From contig CAWGNT010000017.1 in the NCBI GenBank assembly GCA_963824085.1, positions 62,001 through 126,000 of the forward strand: a stretch of 64,000 nt of DNA. The letters run 5' to 3'. The notes under the pieces are model-generated. The model had not been told where the DNA came from. It saw only the letters and a program-made list of their open reading frames with translations, and made no database searches. This DNA comes from JARRNE01 sp963824085. Its GTDB lineage: Bacteria; Pseudomonadota; Gammaproteobacteria; Chromatiales; Chromatiaceae. Below are positions 1-7,652 of this stretch, one piece after another. Both the position numbers and the translations under genes were made by a program. Numbering within the stretch: the stretch's first letter is position 1; the number at the start of each line of letters is the position of its first letter.

Positions 1-393
1 GGACTCACCGCAGGGGGGCTCCTATGGATGGGACTGACTTTGTACGACGGAGAGGTCGACATGGCCTTTCTCGCGGCCGGCGTTGTCGCCCTGGTCGGCA
101 GTATCTTCAAGCTGACAGAAACCCGCATCGTTGGCGCCTTGTCCGGCCGCTTCCCACGCACCCTATCTGCCCCGGTGGTTGCCGGTCTGATCGCCGCTGT
201 GGTGGGTGCCAGCGTTTGGATCATGGGCGGCGTCATGGTCTGGTCCCTCGATCCAGCAACGACTGGGGCGATTGATCATGTCTTCGGGGAGGTTCCGGCC
301 GGATTTCTTGGCGGGATGGTCGGCGGGGCCGTAACCGGAGCGCTGCTGGAGACTATGGGCATGCATCTCGAAGAGGACGAGCACGTTGTCTGA
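1..393 (+). CDS. C-terminal part of a small membrane protein (5' end outside window)
   Basis: The reading frame is open to base 1, and the stop is the TGA at 391-393, so the true start probably lies upstream. The visible ~130 residues carry three hydrophobic Gly/Ala-rich stretches: around AFLAAGVVALVGSIFKL, APVVAGLIAAVVGASVWIMG and AGFLGGMVGGAVTGALL. The tail is short and acidic (HLEEDEHVV). This indicates an inner-membrane protein. I do not recognise the family and give no function. A start at ATG 28 is possible but not needed. It is immediately followed, possibly with overlap, by the transglycosylase gene on the same strand. Confidence 0.5.
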   Translation, partial: GLTAGGLLWMGLTLYDGEVDMAFLAAGVVALVGSIFKLTETRIVGALSGRFPRTLSAPVVAGLIAAVVGASVWIMGGVMVWSLDPATTGAIDHVFGEVPAGFLGGMVGGAVTGALLETMGMHLEEDEHVV

Positions 394-1279
394 CGTCCGG
401 CGGCAGTCTGTATGCCGGGACGCGGGCGATGGCCCAACGTCGGCCCCGAGACGCAACGCGCGACCCTTCGTTGGAGGGGAAGGTTATCGCCGGGCCGTGT
501 TGACCGCGGCAGTGACTCTTGCGTCCGTCTTTTTCTGCCTGGGAGCTGAGGTCCACGCTGGCGTCTCCGGGAACGCGAGCCAGCATCGCCAGGGGCACAG
601 CGCGCCGGCTCCCGAAGGTCGGTTGCCGGAGGAGGGCACGGCGACATCCGCGAACGGTCCGGCGGCAAATAGACGAGCGCTCGATGTCCTCATCGAGCGC
701 ACCGCGGAGACGTATGACGTAGAGCTCGCCCTGGTGCGCGCCGTCATAGCCGCCGAGTCCGCCTACGACCCGAGTGCAGTCTCGGCCGCCGGGGCGATTG
801 GCCTGATGCAGGTAATGCCCACGACGGCCGCGGATTATGGCGTTGCCGACGCCCGTCGGCTTTTCGATCCGGCGGCGAATGTCAAGACCGGCGTCCGGCA
901 CCTGAAGCGGCTGCTTGGCAAGTACAACAACGACTACGGTCGGGCCATCATGGCGTACAACGCGGGCGAAGGGGTTGTCGACCGCACGAATAGCCAGGTT
1001 ACCTATCTGGAAACACTGAATTACACAGAGGCCGTCATCCGCCATTATCGGCGCAACGGCGGCACTGAGCCGACCGAGAGTGCGTTGCGGAAGGTGGCTT
1101 TGCTACGCCGGATGACCAATACGGCCCATGCGCAGCGCCTGCTGCGGCAATATCTCGACCTTTCGCTGCCGTCGGTCAAGATGCCGTCGACCCTTTCTCT
1201 CCGTGACCTCGACCCTGGTCTGCGTGATCCCTTGCCGCAGAGAAGGCCGATGGCAGTGCGGGAGGCAGCACCCCGATAG
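386..1279 (+). CDS. Lytic transglycosylase, SLT (goose-lysozyme-like) domain
   Basis: Predicted periplasmic murein lytic transglycosylase, cleaving the MurNAc-GlcNAc bond of peptidoglycan. The SLT domain is clear: AVIAAESAYDP holds the catalytic Glu (about residue 124 from the TTG start), followed by GAIGLMQVMP and the AYNAGEG motif near residue 195. A hydrophobic signal stretch (AVLTAAVTLASVFFCLG) precedes a low-complexity linker. The start is uncertain. TTG 386 overlaps the upstream stop and keeps the positive RR before the hydrophobic core. GTG 497 has a GGAGGGGAAGG run upstream but gives an n-region without charge. The ~80 residues after the catalytic domain have no recognised domain. Confidence 0.85.
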   Translation: MSDVRRQSVCRDAGDGPTSAPRRNARPFVGGEGYRRAVLTAAVTLASVFFCLGAEVHAGVSGNASQHRQGHSAPAPEGRLPEEGTATSANGPAANRRALDVLIERTAETYDVELALVRAVIAAESAYDPSAVSAAGAIGLMQVMPTTAADYGVADARRLFDPAANVKTGVRHLKRLLGKYNNDYGRAIMAYNAGEGVVDRTNSQVTYLETLNYTEAVIRHYRRNGGTEPTESALRKVALLRRMTNTAHAQRLLRQYLDLSLPSVKMPSTLSLRDLDPGLRDPLPQRRPMAVREAAPR

Positions 1280-1413
1280 ATGGAAGACCCATGGCCGAAG
1301 GGGAGATGCCTGGCCGCGTTGACCGCGAACGGGGTTGGCGCGCAAGTGTCGCCTGGACTGCGTTGCCCGGCGCGCGTCCCTGCTCGCCAGGGGCGAGTGT
1401 CTTTGATCGACTC

Positions 1414-2259
1414 GTGGACATTGTTCTGCTGAAGACCTTTCTCGAGGTTGCGCGCATGCGCCACTTCGGCAAAGCGGCCGAGACTCTATTCGTCACGCAG
1501 TCGGCGGTGAGTGCCCGCATCAAGCTGCTCGAATCGACGCTCGGCGTCGATCTGTTCGAGCGCAAGCGAAACGACATCCAGCTCACGCCGGCGGGGCAGG
1601 GCTTGCGGGATCATGCGGAGGTCATCGTACGCAGTTGGGCGCGAGCGCAACAGGAGCTCGCGCTTGGCAGCCGCTTCGCCCAGTCCCTCGCGATTGGGGC
1701 CCCAGCGGACCTCTGGTCCATTTGGGTGCGGGATTGGGTTGTCGGTTTGCGGGGCGCCCGCCCCGACTTGGCTCTTCACCTGGACATCCTACCTGCAGAG
1801 ACGCTCGTGCGGCGTCTGTTGGCAATCCAGCTTGATCTCGCCTTCCTGTTCGAGCCGCCGCGGACCGCGGAGCTGGTGATGGAGCAGGTGACCCGAATCC
1901 CCCTCATCATGGTATCGACGCAGCCTGGCTTGACCGCAGATGCCGCCGTTAAGAATGGATACATCCTGGTCGACTGGGGGACTAGCTTCATGATCAGCCA
2001 TTCGCACGCGTTTCCGGACCTGCCCGCACCTGCAGTGCGTGTTTCGCACGGGGGGGTCGCGCTCGATATGCTGCGTCGCACCGGCGGTAGCGCCTATCTG
2101 GCGGAGCAAATGGTGAGCGAGCTTTTGGCGGGCGGCGAGCTGTATCGGGTGGGGGACGCGCCGATCATCGAACGCCAGGGTTACGCGGTCTACCGGCCGG
2201 ATGCGACGCATCGGGAGCTTCTCCGACAAGCCCTGCGTTTCGCACTTGCGCACGGCTGA
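1414..2259 (+). CDS. hdfR: LysR-family transcriptional regulator, HdfR-like
   Basis: DNA-binding regulator of 281 residues. The N-terminal winged helix-turn-helix (VDIVLLKTFLEVARMRHFGK, then AAETLFVTQSAVSARIKLLE) closely resembles E. coli HdfR, which begins MDTELLKTFLEV. That match is why GTG 1414 is chosen although the frame is open upstream. The rest is a LysR effector-binding domain. HdfR represses flhDC and regulates gltBD in enterobacteria; no flagellar genes are visible here, so the target is unknown. LysR proteins usually regulate a divergent neighbour, but both flanking genes are on the same strand. Confidence 0.8.
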   Translation: MDIVLLKTFLEVARMRHFGKAAETLFVTQSAVSARIKLLESTLGVDLFERKRNDIQLTPAGQGLRDHAEVIVRSWARAQQELALGSRFAQSLAIGAPADLWSIWVRDWVVGLRGARPDLALHLDILPAETLVRRLLAIQLDLAFLFEPPRTAELVMEQVTRIPLIMVSTQPGLTADAAVKNGYILVDWGTSFMISHSHAFPDLPAPAVRVSHGGVALDMLRRTGGSAYLAEQMVSELLAGGELYRVGDAPIIERQGYAVYRPDATHRELLRQALRFALAHG

Positions 2260-2299
2260 GAGCGCGGCCCGTTTTCTTGGACCGGCTGAGAGATCGACG

Positions 2300-2761
2300 T
2301 TGAATGTTCCAGCATTGATGCTCGGATGGCGCGAGTGGGTGGGGCTGCCAGAGCTCGAGCTTCCAATGGTCAAGGCGAAGGTGGACACGGGCGCTCGGAC
2401 GTCCGCATTGCACGCATTTTACGTCGAGTCTTACCACCGGGGTGGCGAGAGCTATGTAAGGTTTGGCGTACACCCGTTGCATCGGCGCTCGGACGTCGCG
2501 GTGCACTGCCGCGCCCGGGTCGTGGACCGGCGCTTCGTTTGCGACTCGGGTGGGCACCGGGAGCGGCGCTTTGTCATCAGGACAACCGTTCGTTTGGGCG
2601 AGGCTCAGTGGCCCATCGAGCTCACTCTTACCAACCGCGACAGCATGTTCTTCCGCATGCTGCTCGGTCGTACCGCCATGGCAGGGCGTGTCCTGGTCGA
2701 CCCGAGACGTTCTTTTCTGACGGGGAGACACAAGGATCCCGCTGCGCTCTACACGGGTTGA
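2300..2761 (+). CDS. Retropepsin-like / 'ATP-dependent zinc protease' family protein (RimB-like)
   Basis: Belongs to the family often named putative ATP-dependent zinc protease, which is more likely a retropepsin-like aspartic protease. The signature MLGWREWVGLPELELPMVKA is followed by VDTGARTSALHA, whose DTG triad matches an aspartic-protease active site. Some relatives sit beside RimK-type ligases; none is visible here. The start could be TTG 2300 (GAGAG upstream), ATG 2318, or an upstream ATG at 2201 that would overlap the regulator by 59 bases. The stop codon lies inside a degenerate copy of the dispersed hairpin repeat (the TTGAC of its core), so the last residues may derive from the repeat. 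Confidence 0.75.
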   Translation: MNVPALMLGWREWVGLPELELPMVKAKVDTGARTSALHAFYVESYHRGGESYVRFGVHPLHRRSDVAVHCRARVVDRRFVCDSGGHRERRFVIRTTVRLGEAQWPIELTLTNRDSMFFRMLLGRTAMAGRVLVDPRRSFLTGRHKDPAALYTG

Positions 2762-2820
2762 CTGCAGCCTCCCTGCTGCCGACGTCCCCGGCGCGCGGCC
2801 GTAACCCGGCACCCCGAGTC
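2756..2820 (+). repeat. Dispersed hairpin repeat, partial copy
   Basis: Contains the family core TTGACTGCAGCCTCCCTGCT followed by GCCGACGTCCCCGGCGCG and GGCCGTAACCCGGC. It starts within the last codons of the preceding gene and supplies its stop codon. The left arm is missing or unrecognisable, so this is a truncated copy. Confidence 0.6.
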
Positions 2821-2893
2821 GAGCACGGAAAAGGCCAAGCTAGTGGGATAGATCCATGCCCCGTGCCGGCGCATTGAGCTCTTGGAGGCGCCG

Positions 2894-3643
2894 TCAACCG
2901 GGCGGCGAGGGGAGCTCCCAGTCAAAACGCGGCAGGTCCTCGAAGGCCTGACAAATACCTCGATTCCAGCTTTCGGAGAGCTGTTTGAGCACGGGTGAGT
3001 CCGCATCCAACTTGAGCCGATAGCTGAGCGCCATGCTGTCCTTCGGGCAGATGGCCACCTCGAAGGGCGGCCCTACGGTGACGTTGGAGCGCGAGGTGGC
3101 ATCCAGCGACACGATGCACAGGCGTGCGGCGTCCTCCAGGGAGAGCCGCAGCTTGGCGATGCGGTCGAGGGCTGGTTTCCCGTACTTGTTCTCCCCGATC
3201 TGGAGGTAGGGTGTCTCCGGCGAGGCAGCGAAGTAGTTGCCCTGTGGGTAGATCATGAACAGGCCATGAGACTCCCCGGCGATCTGGCCGCCGAGGATCA
3301 AGGTCGTCTCTGCGCTCATACCGCTCTGCTGCAGGGCCGGGCCATGATCCCTTTGCACCCCGAGGCTCACCCGCCCCACGTATTCTGCCGCCTCGAACAG
3401 GTAGCGGGCGTTTAGCAAGGTGGTGCCCTCGGGAGGGTGATCCAGGTCCCGGCGGATGCGGTTTAGCACCTCCTGCGTGGTCGCGAGGTTGCCCGCGGAC
3501 AGGAGCACGAATATGCGGTCCGGTGCCGGCGTGAAGCCATGCAGCTTGCTGAAGGTGGTAACGTAGTCGATTCCAGCATTCGTGCGGGAGTCCGAGGCCA
3601 TCACCAGGCCTTCATCCAGGACCAGGCCGAGGCAGTAGGTCAT
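2894..3643 (-). CDS. Anbu-type proteasome-like peptidase
   Basis: Bacterial proteasome homologue of the Anbu (ancestral beta-subunit) type, an Ntn-hydrolase that assembles into rings. The start ATG at 3643 gives MTYCLGLVLDEG. Loss of Met would expose Thr1 as nucleophile, with Asp17 in MASDSRTNAG and Lys32 in TTFSKLH at the positions expected for proteasome-type catalysis. The length of 249 residues fits Anbu. A longer frame to 3685 would bury the nucleophile and is rejected. Known Anbu genes cluster with circularly permuted ATP-grasp, alpha-E and transglutaminase genes. The first two lie divergently just upstream, separated by ~490 bases. The physiological substrate is unknown. Confidence 0.85.
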   Translation of the reverse strand: MTYCLGLVLDEGLVMASDSRTNAGIDYVTTFSKLHGFTPAPDRIFVLLSAGNLATTQEVLNRIRRDLDHPPEGTTLLNARYLFEAAEYVGRVSLGVQRDHGPALQQSGMSAETTLILGGQIAGESHGLFMIYPQGNYFAASPETPYLQIGENKYGKPALDRIAKLRLSLEDAARLCIVSLDATSRSNVTVGPPFEVAICPKDSMALSYRLKLDADSPVLKQLSESWNRGICQAFEDLPRFDWELPSPPG

Positions 3644-3756
3644 AAGGGTGGTTCCGACGGCTCCGCGAACCGCGGAGGCGGACATTCTAATCCGAACGCC
3701 CCGGCCGGAGCAGAATCACTGCCTCAACAATACGTGGGTGGCCGTCGACAAAATGC

Positions 3757-4016
3757 TGGAACCGCCAAGAATGCAAAGATTTGCAGATGGTTGCGGCGGT
3801 ATACGTGACTCACGCGATTTTTTCGCTTTTCGGCCCAAGGGAGGCGGCCGTCAAGCCATCAGGGAGGAATCCACGGCGTCCCCAGGCGGGCACAACCCGA
3901 CCCCGGGAAAACGAAAAATCAAAGACAAGCCGTATACATGGCATCATCCGATGGGTGAGCGCAGCTTTCAGCATACTTTGACGTTTTCCTTGGCGTCCTT
4001 TGCGCCTTGGCGCTGC
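3757..4016. repeat. Inverted CGCCAAG/GCAAAG flanks enclosing a hairpin repeat (intergenic 3644-4134)
   Basis: This gene-free stretch between Anbu and the ATP-grasp gene is bounded on the left by ACCGCCAAGAATGCAAAG (3761-3778). On the right, CCTTTGCGCCTTGGCGC (3997-4013) reads in reverse as GCGCCAAGGCGCAAAGG. The two ends are therefore imperfect inverted repeats about 260 bases apart. A copy of the dispersed hairpin repeat lies between them. No convincing ORF was found; promoters for the divergent genes should lie here but none is clear by eye. Confidence 0.45.
3839..3915 (-). repeat. Dispersed hairpin repeat, copy in reverse orientation
   Basis: Read on the minus strand it gives GGGGTCGGGTTGTGCCCGCC, then GGGGACGCCGTGGATTCCTC, then TGATGGCTTGACGGCCGCCT. 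These follow the order of the family consensus: left arm, GACGCCGTGAAT, GGCTTGACGGCAGCC. Confidence 0.6.
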
Positions 4017-4134
4017 CAAGTACCGGATTCAGGATATTGTTCCCGCGTGCGCCCTACCTGCTGAGAATGCGTGATGCCGCGACCTCGCCCCTGGGCAGGC
4101 GCTACGCCATGGTCAATGTCGCCGAGGACCTTTC

Positions 4135-5589
4135 ATGAGCATCGACTTGAGCGCCTACCCCTGCGAGGGCTTCTACGACGAGCTCGTCGCCGCCCCCGGC
4201 GAGGTTCGACCGCATGCTGCCAATCTTCTGCGCGCCTTGGCCGGTCTGGAGGCGAGTGAGCTTGCGGCGCGTCAGGAGGCTGCGGACGTCGCGATGAAGG
4301 AGATGGGAGTCACTTTCACCGTTTACTCGGAGGAGGGCGGCACCATCGACCGCGCGTGGCCCTTCGACATCATTCCCCGCATCATTCCCAAGTCCGAATG
4401 GGACCACGTCGAGGCCGGACTCAAGCAGCGGGTACAGGCGCTGAACCTCTTCATCGACGACCTCTACCACGCCCAGAAGATCATCAAGGACGGGGTCTTT
4501 CCCGAGGAGGTGCTGGCCAAGTCGGTAAACTTTCGGCCCCAATGCGTGGGCATAGATCCCCCGCTCGGCATCTGGGCTCACATCTGCGGCTCGGACCTGG
4601 TGCGCGATGCGGACGGTACGATCTACGTTCTCGAGGATAACCTGCGCGTACCTTCCGGCGTGTCCTATATGTTGGAGAACCGATTGGTTACCAAGCGCGT
4701 TTTTCCCGAGCTCTTCGAGGATTACGCGCCCCTGCCCGTCGACGACTACCCGTCTCAGCTCTTCGACACCCTCGCCGCCCTGTCGCCGCGGCCGGCGGAT
4801 TTCCCGGAAGTGGTGGTGCTTACCCCCGGAATTTACAATTCCGCCTACTTCGAGCACTCGTACCTCGCCCAGCAGATGGGCTGCGAGCTGGTCGAAGGAC
4901 GCGACCTGTTCGTGGCCGATGACGACTGTGTATATATGCGCACGGTGGATGGCGCTGCCCGGGTGGACGTCATCTACCGACGCGTTGATGATCTCTACAT
5001 CGACCCGCACGCATTCAGGCCGGATTCGACCCTGGGCGTGCGCGGCCTGCTCCGTGCCTGGAAGGCCGGAAACGTCGCGCTGGCGAATGCCCCGGGATCG
5101 GGCGTGGCCGACGACAAGGTCGTGTACGCCTTCGTACCGGAGATCATAAAGTATTACCTCGATGAGGACGCCATCATCCCCAACGTACCCACCTATCGCT
5201 GCATGGAGCCCGAGGCCATGGAGTATGTGCTCGCCCACCTTGACCAGTTGGTAGTCAAGCCCGCCAACGAGTCCGGTGGGTACGGCATGTTGGTGGGGCC
5301 GGTCTCCACAAAGACCGAACGCGAGACGTTTGCGGGGCTGATCAGGAAGGACCCACGCAACTACATCGCTCAGCCCACGCTCAGGCTCTCCACCGTGCCT
5401 ACCGTGGTTGGAGATGCGGTGGAGCCGCGTCATGTCGACCTGCGGCCCTTCATTCTGTCAGCCGACCGTCAGCAGGTAACCATGGGGGGGCTGACGCGCG
5501 TGGCGCTGCGCAAGGGGTCGCTGGTGGTCAACTCGTCCCAGGGAGGGGGGAGCAAGGATACCTGGATCGTCGAGGTAGAGGAGGGCTGA
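4135..5589 (+). CDS. Circularly permuted ATP-grasp protein (DUF404/DUF407 type)
   Basis: A 484-residue circularly permuted ATP-grasp protein, predicted to form an ATP-dependent peptide-bond-like (carboxylate-amine) linkage. The substrate is not established. Recognisable segments include FDIIPRIIP, IYVLEDNLRVPSGVSYMLEN (residues ~163-182), YIDPHAFRPDSTLGVRGL, and the glycine-rich NESGGYGMLVG (~378-388). It ends with a C-terminal block containing VDLRPFILSAD and SSQGGGSKDTW. Two bases separate its stop from the alpha-E gene, so they form one operon. Genomes carrying this pair often also encode a transglutaminase-like protease and Anbu; Anbu is upstream and divergent here. Confidence 0.85.
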   Translation: MSIDLSAYPCEGFYDELVAAPGEVRPHAANLLRALAGLEASELAARQEAADVAMKEMGVTFTVYSEEGGTIDRAWPFDIIPRIIPKSEWDHVEAGLKQRVQALNLFIDDLYHAQKIIKDGVFPEEVLAKSVNFRPQCVGIDPPLGIWAHICGSDLVRDADGTIYVLEDNLRVPSGVSYMLENRLVTKRVFPELFEDYAPLPVDDYPSQLFDTLAALSPRPADFPEVVVLTPGIYNSAYFEHSYLAQQMGCELVEGRDLFVADDDCVYMRTVDGAARVDVIYRRVDDLYIDPHAFRPDSTLGVRGLLRAWKAGNVALANAPGSGVADDKVVYAFVPEIIKYYLDEDAIIPNVPTYRCMEPEAMEYVLAHLDQLVVKPANESGGYGMLVGPVSTKTERETFAGLIRKDPRNYIAQPTLRLSTVPTVVGDAVEPRHVDLRPFILSADRQQVTMGGLTRVALRKGSLVVNSSQGGGSKDTWIVEVEEG

Positions 5590-5591
5590 GC

Positions 5592-6536
5592 ATGTTGTCG
5601 CGCGTCGCCGAGAACATCTTCTGGCTTGCCCGTTACGTCGAGCGTGCCGAGGGCACCGCGCGTATCGTGACGGTCAACGCCAACCTGCTCCTCGATCTGC
5701 CCAAGGGCATTGCACCAGGTTGGCGGCCCCTCGTCGACATCACCGGCGTGAACGCCCTATTCGAAGAGCTCCACAAGGACTATACCGAGCGCCAAGTGCT
5801 GCGTTTTCTGCTCGCCGACGAGCGCCACTCCGGGTCGATCCTCTCCGCTCTGACGGCGGCGCGGGAAAACTGCCGCACCATTCGCGATGTCGTGCCGCGC
5901 GAGGCGTGGGAGCAGCTGAACGAGCTCTACCTCTTTGCCCGCGACGGACTGCAGGCCGGTCTAACCAAGCGTGGACGGCACCCGTACCTCAAGCGCTTGA
6001 TCCTGGGTGCCCAGACGATCACCGGCCTGCTTGCCGGGACCATGCTCCACGACCAGGGCTATCACTTTCTCCGGATCGGGCGCAACCTGGAGCGTGCGGA
6101 CATGACGACGCGGATCGTAGATGTTCGCTCCGCCAACCTGCTGCCAGCGGAGGCCACGGAGCTGCGACCCTTCCAGACGATCCAATGGGTGAGTGTGCTC
6201 AAGTCAATGACCGCCTATCAGATGTACCGGCGCAGCCAACAGGTGCGCGTGCAGCGAGGAGCGGTCCTGCGCTTCCTGTTCCAGAGCTTGGAGTTTCCCC
6301 GTGCCGTGCACCATTGCGCGGAAGCGGTGCGCGCGAGTCTGGAGTCGCTCCCCCGCAACGAGGCGGCGCTACGCGTGGTGGGTCGGCTGAAGCGTAACCT
6401 GCTGAACACCAAGGTGGAGCGCCTCAGCCAGAGCGAGCTCCACGCATTTGTGGACGAGCTCCAGCTCGATATCGGTGACCTGCATACGGAGATCGCGCGC
6501 ACCTGGTTCCCGCCCGCACTGGAAGAGGCGGCTTGA
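5592..6536 (+). CDS. Alpha-E domain protein (DUF403)
   Basis: All-helical alpha-E (DUF403) protein of 314 residues, beginning MLSRVAENIFWLARYVERAE, the characteristic N-terminus. Further family blocks include LEELHKDYTERQVLRFL-like and GRNLERADMTTRIVDVR. The biochemical role is unknown. It is the standard partner of the circularly permuted ATP-grasp protein, whose stop is two bases upstream, and probably acts with it in a proposed peptide synthesis or modification pathway (inference from recurrent clustering). No transglutaminase follows; the next recognisable item is a hairpin repeat. Confidence 0.88.
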   Translation: MLSRVAENIFWLARYVERAEGTARIVTVNANLLLDLPKGIAPGWRPLVDITGVNALFEELHKDYTERQVLRFLLADERHSGSILSALTAARENCRTIRDVVPREAWEQLNELYLFARDGLQAGLTKRGRHPYLKRLILGAQTITGLLAGTMLHDQGYHFLRIGRNLERADMTTRIVDVRSANLLPAEATELRPFQTIQWVSVLKSMTAYQMYRRSQQVRVQRGAVLRFLFQSLEFPRAVHHCAEAVRASLESLPRNEAALRVVGRLKRNLLNTKVERLSQSELHAFVDELQLDIGDLHTEIARTWFPPALEEAA

Positions 6537-6596
6537 GGTGGGATGCATCGATGTCGTCGTCTATACGGTTCCAAATTGGGTTCCTCGTTTATTGGG

Positions 6597-6692
6597 GACG
6601 GGCCGCTCCCGCCGGGGGACGCCGTGAATACGTCCATGTAGGCTTGACGGCAGCCTCCCTGGTGCCAACACCCGCGGCGGGAGCGGTCCGTG
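6597..6692 (+). repeat. Dispersed hairpin repeat, well-preserved copy
   Basis: Arms ACGGGCCGCTCCCGCCG (6598-6614) and CGGCGGGAGCGGTCCGT (6675-6691) are inverted repeats matching at 16 of 17 positions. Between them is the core GACGCCGTGAATACGTCCAT plus GGCTTGACGGCAGCCTCCCT. It lies between the alpha-E gene and the NTF2-like gene and could act as a transcription barrier or RNA hairpin. Confidence 0.7.
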
Positions 6693-6733
6693 CCCTCTGG
6701 TCCGGAAGGCAAACAGCCGGGTGAGCTCGACAT

Positions 6734-7123
6734 ATGCGCCAGGCGGACCCGCGGTCGATAGTGGAAGCCTACTTGGATGCGCTTGTGGCGCATGACTACG
6801 ACCGGGCTAGGACTTATCTCGCCGACGAGGGCTTTCGCTACGAGAGCCCAATCTCCAACTTCTCGTCCGCCGACGACTTCATCCAGCACATGTCCGTGAC
6901 CGGCGCCATCACACAGCGCATCGCGCGGCGCAAGGTTTTCACGGACGGGGCGGACGTGTGCCATCTCCTGCTTTACACCTTCCAGCTCTCCGAGAAGGAG
7001 ACAGCCAGGGCTGCCCAATGGGCCCATGTCACGGAGGGGCGCATCCAATCGATTGAGTTTCTGTTCGACGCGTCTCGCTACCATCGCCTGTTCCATGCGC
7101 CCCCGGACACGCGAGCGGATTAG
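6734..7123 (+). CDS. NTF2/SnoaL-like fold protein
   Basis: A 129-residue protein with the outline of the SnoaL/NTF2-like cone fold. The N-terminal helix VEAYLDALVAHDYDRARTYL is followed by beta-strand-rich segments with FRYESPIS, and a C-terminal WAHVTEGRIQSIEFLFD. Members are enzymes or ligand-binding proteins, and the family alone does not give a substrate. It stands alone between two repeat copies. The start ATG 6734 fits the family length. Confidence 0.6.
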   Translation: MRQADPRSIVEAYLDALVAHDYDRARTYLADEGFRYESPISNFSSADDFIQHMSVTGAITQRIARRKVFTDGADVCHLLLYTFQLSEKETARAAQWAHVTEGRIQSIEFLFDASRYHRLFHAPPDTRAD

Positions 7124-7223
7124 AGCTCAGGGTTCGACGGCGACGACTGGGCACCTCGCGCCGTTCAACCTGGACCGTCCGACTTTGTCCCGTCTGTCGC
7201 TTACGCCCGACGCCTTCGTGACA

Positions 7224-7395
7224 GGTGATTAGCACGATAACTCAGCTGCCGGGCCGGGGTCGGGTACGGGCCGTCGGGGCACGCCGTTAATCCGTCGATG
7301 TGGTTCGACGGCGCAGTCCGTGGCGCCGACGGTCCCGCCACCCCGCACCCGACCCACCCAAGGGAGGTCTTAGCTGAGGGACGACGCTAATCGCC
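7224..7395 (+). repeat. Hairpin repeat with terminal inverted repeats (MITE-like, 172 bp)
   Basis: The left end GGTGATTAGC (7224-7233) and right end GCTAATCGCC (7386-7395) are inverted repeats with one mismatch. Inner arms GGGTCGGGTACGGG and CCGCACCCGACCC are also inverted. The centre, GCACGCCGTTAATCCGTCGA then TTCGACGGCGC, matches the dispersed repeat core. The same architecture recurs at 25041-25214. No target duplication is obvious. The rest of 7124-7223 shows nothing recognisable. Confidence 0.7.
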
Positions 7396-7454
7396 CCTCC
7401 TAACAGCCCGTCGATTGTCTGAAGTGACACTAGGGATACCGGACCCATATCCCG

Positions 7455-7469
7455 TGGCACGCCTGTTGC
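7455..7469 (+). promoter_or_regulatory. Predicted sigma-54 (RpoN) promoter
   Basis: TGGCACGCCTGTTGC matches the -24/-12 sigma-54 consensus (TGGCAC, five bases, TTGC) exactly. Transcription would start near 7481, leaving a ~170-base leader before the GTG at 7653. Sigma-54 promoters need an enhancer-binding protein; no such gene lies nearby. The leader shows no recognised riboswitch. Confidence 0.7.
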
Positions 7470-7652
7470 GTAAAGCTCGTAGTGTCCGTGGTCGACCAGA
7501 GACTGCCGAGCGCGGCGCCCGGCTGGAGCGAACTGTGAGAGCGATCCCCGATCAGGGGCTACGATTTAGAGTAGGTTGAAGCCCTTAGGGCGTTTTGGAC
7601 ATAGGTCCGAGCGCGCCCGTGTAGCAACAACAGCCTTGGACGGAGGCGATCG

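Noticed and set aside
4102..5433. 443-residue reading frame on the minus strand opposite the ATP-grasp gene
   Set aside because: It is a long antisense shadow of a GC-rich gene; the plus strand encodes a full recognised family protein.
6218..7096. Minus-strand frame containing YMDVFTASPGG-like peptides, and similar peptides at other repeat copies
   Set aside because: These peptides are translations of the hairpin repeat core and recur only where the repeat occurs.
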